A stretch of 64,000 nucleotides of DNA from the NCBI GenBank assembly GCA_964482515.1, contig CAYZXT010000005.1, positions 59,432-123,431 on the forward strand. The letters run 5' to 3'. The notes under the pieces are model-generated. The model saw only the letters and a program-made list of their open reading frames with translations. It made no database searches and was not told where the DNA came from. This document shows positions 63,506 to 64,000 of this stretch, one piece after another. The stretch is from CAYZXT01 sp964482515. Its GTDB lineage: Bacteria > Elusimicrobiota > Elusimicrobia > FEN-1173. Both the position numbers and the translations under genes were made by a program. Positions within the stretch are counted from its first letter, which is position 1, and the number at the start of each line of letters is the position of its first letter.

Positions 63506-64000
63506 CCCAATACGCCTATGTATTCAAGCTGCTTGGCGCCCCCGGTTTCGAAATACTTCTAGAACTCATCAACAACGACATAAATACAAATGCGAAGGAT
63601 GACAAAGAGTTGCTTGTGGAAGCGTGTGAAGATGTGATTCGCGGCGCTGAGATGTCGGCGTTGGATGAATTGAAGAACTCTTTAAATTTGGTTGACAATT
63701 GGCCTGACCCCCAAATCCGAGATCGGTTGGTGAAAACTCTCAACGAACAATTCACTCTCAACGATGGGGAGGGCCCCATTGCGCGGTTGGGCCTTCCGGA
63801 TGATATCCCCATGAGTCTGGAGGATTTGATTCATAACCAAGGGCTTGTCGCGGAAGATGAAAGAGAAGACGGCCCCGCCCTCGGCCTGAGCGGCCCCACG
63901 ACGGCGCTGTTCAATTTCCTGGAACGGCGCTTCGGCCTGTCCCTTCCCGACACGGCCAAGGCCCTCATCGGCGGCGCTATCGAGACCGCCTTCATCCTCG
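63424..64000 (+). CDS. Probable continuation of the giant protein in the -1 frame (partial)
   Basis: Open for 192 codons to the window edge without an initiator of its own. It is acidic and helical (ELLVEACEDVIRGAEMSALDEL) and ends with TALFNFLERRFGLSLPDTAK followed by a hydrophobic stretch, which faintly echoes the start of the membrane modules. The frame is consistent with continuation of the giant rather than a new gene; no Shine-Dalgarno is seen. Confidence 0.65.

Noticed and set aside
1..64000. CRISPR arrays, rRNA genes, integrases or IS elements
   Set aside because: I found no regularly spaced repeats, rRNA-like sequence or transposase/integrase frame in the window.

Overview
The window reads as the chromosome of a Gram-negative-type, GC-rich bacterium. 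It encodes Pal/CpoB/TolB, a TonB-dependent-type receptor, a TolC/MacAB exporter and an Omp85-type barrel, so an outer membrane is present. The two most unusual genes are paralogous exported giant-type proteins, one running off each end of the window. Very large ORFs of this kind, next to ordinary single-copy housekeeping genes, suggest an uncultured lineage such as Omnitrophota or a neighbour (Elusimicrobiota/PVC-like). That placement is inference and no marker was searched.

Layout. 1-1763 (-): 5' part of an exported protein paralogous to the N-terminus of the giant at the right end. 1.9-3.7 kb: an ABM-domain enzyme, a tRNA-Val/tRNA-Asp pair and an S41-type protease homologue whose catalytic Ser and Lys are both replaced. 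3.8-6.6 kb (-): arsenic operon arsR-arsM-arsC-acr3 with an inverted-repeat operator over the arsR start. 6.6-15.8 kb (-): an unusual cassette behind a good promoter: methyltransferase, rubrerythrin-like protein, a fusion of a GyrB-type ATPase/transducer to a methyltransferase, TPR protein, sulfotransferase, guanidino-modifying enzyme, second sulfotransferase and a B12-binding radical SAM protein. Many of its genes overlap by 4 nt. 16.0-16.4 kb (-): lamin-tail lipoprotein. 16.5-21.8 kb (+): anti-sigma-like protein, Spy-like protein, TolC, MacA, MacB; then a TonB-type receptor, a collar-domain surface protein, valS, an M23 peptidase, a bactofilin and a SurA_N/PpiD-like protein. 31.3-40.4 kb (-): maf, cutA, GAF-GAF-HD-GYP, a MagIII-like glycosylase, gamma-carbonic anhydrase, argF, gdhA, tolB, cpoB, pal. 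40.6-50.8 kb (-): a CheY-like protein, dnaE, a small membrane protein, a metallopeptidase/beta-propeller/Omp85 fusion, a TPR protein and rpsA. 50.9-51.5 kb: a small exported protein, a bidirectional terminator and tRNA-Tyr.

51.8-64.0 kb (+): the giant gene, open for 3906 codons. After an exported N-terminus with a TIKI/TraB-like domain come a HEIGH zincin-like segment, a Rossmann methyltransferase-like segment, three copies of a hydrophobic membrane module, kinase-like modules in which HRD reads HRY, and a second Rossmann-like segment. Two membrane modules are about 98% identical over 477 bp. The frame ends at a 6-T run, and the -1 frame then stays open with fitting sequence to the window end, so the true product is probably longer.

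Two places best fit the request for an undescribed system: the GyrB-methyltransferase/sulfotransferase cassette and the giant multi-domain protein with its paralogue. All assignments were made by eye from motifs; no database search was possible.
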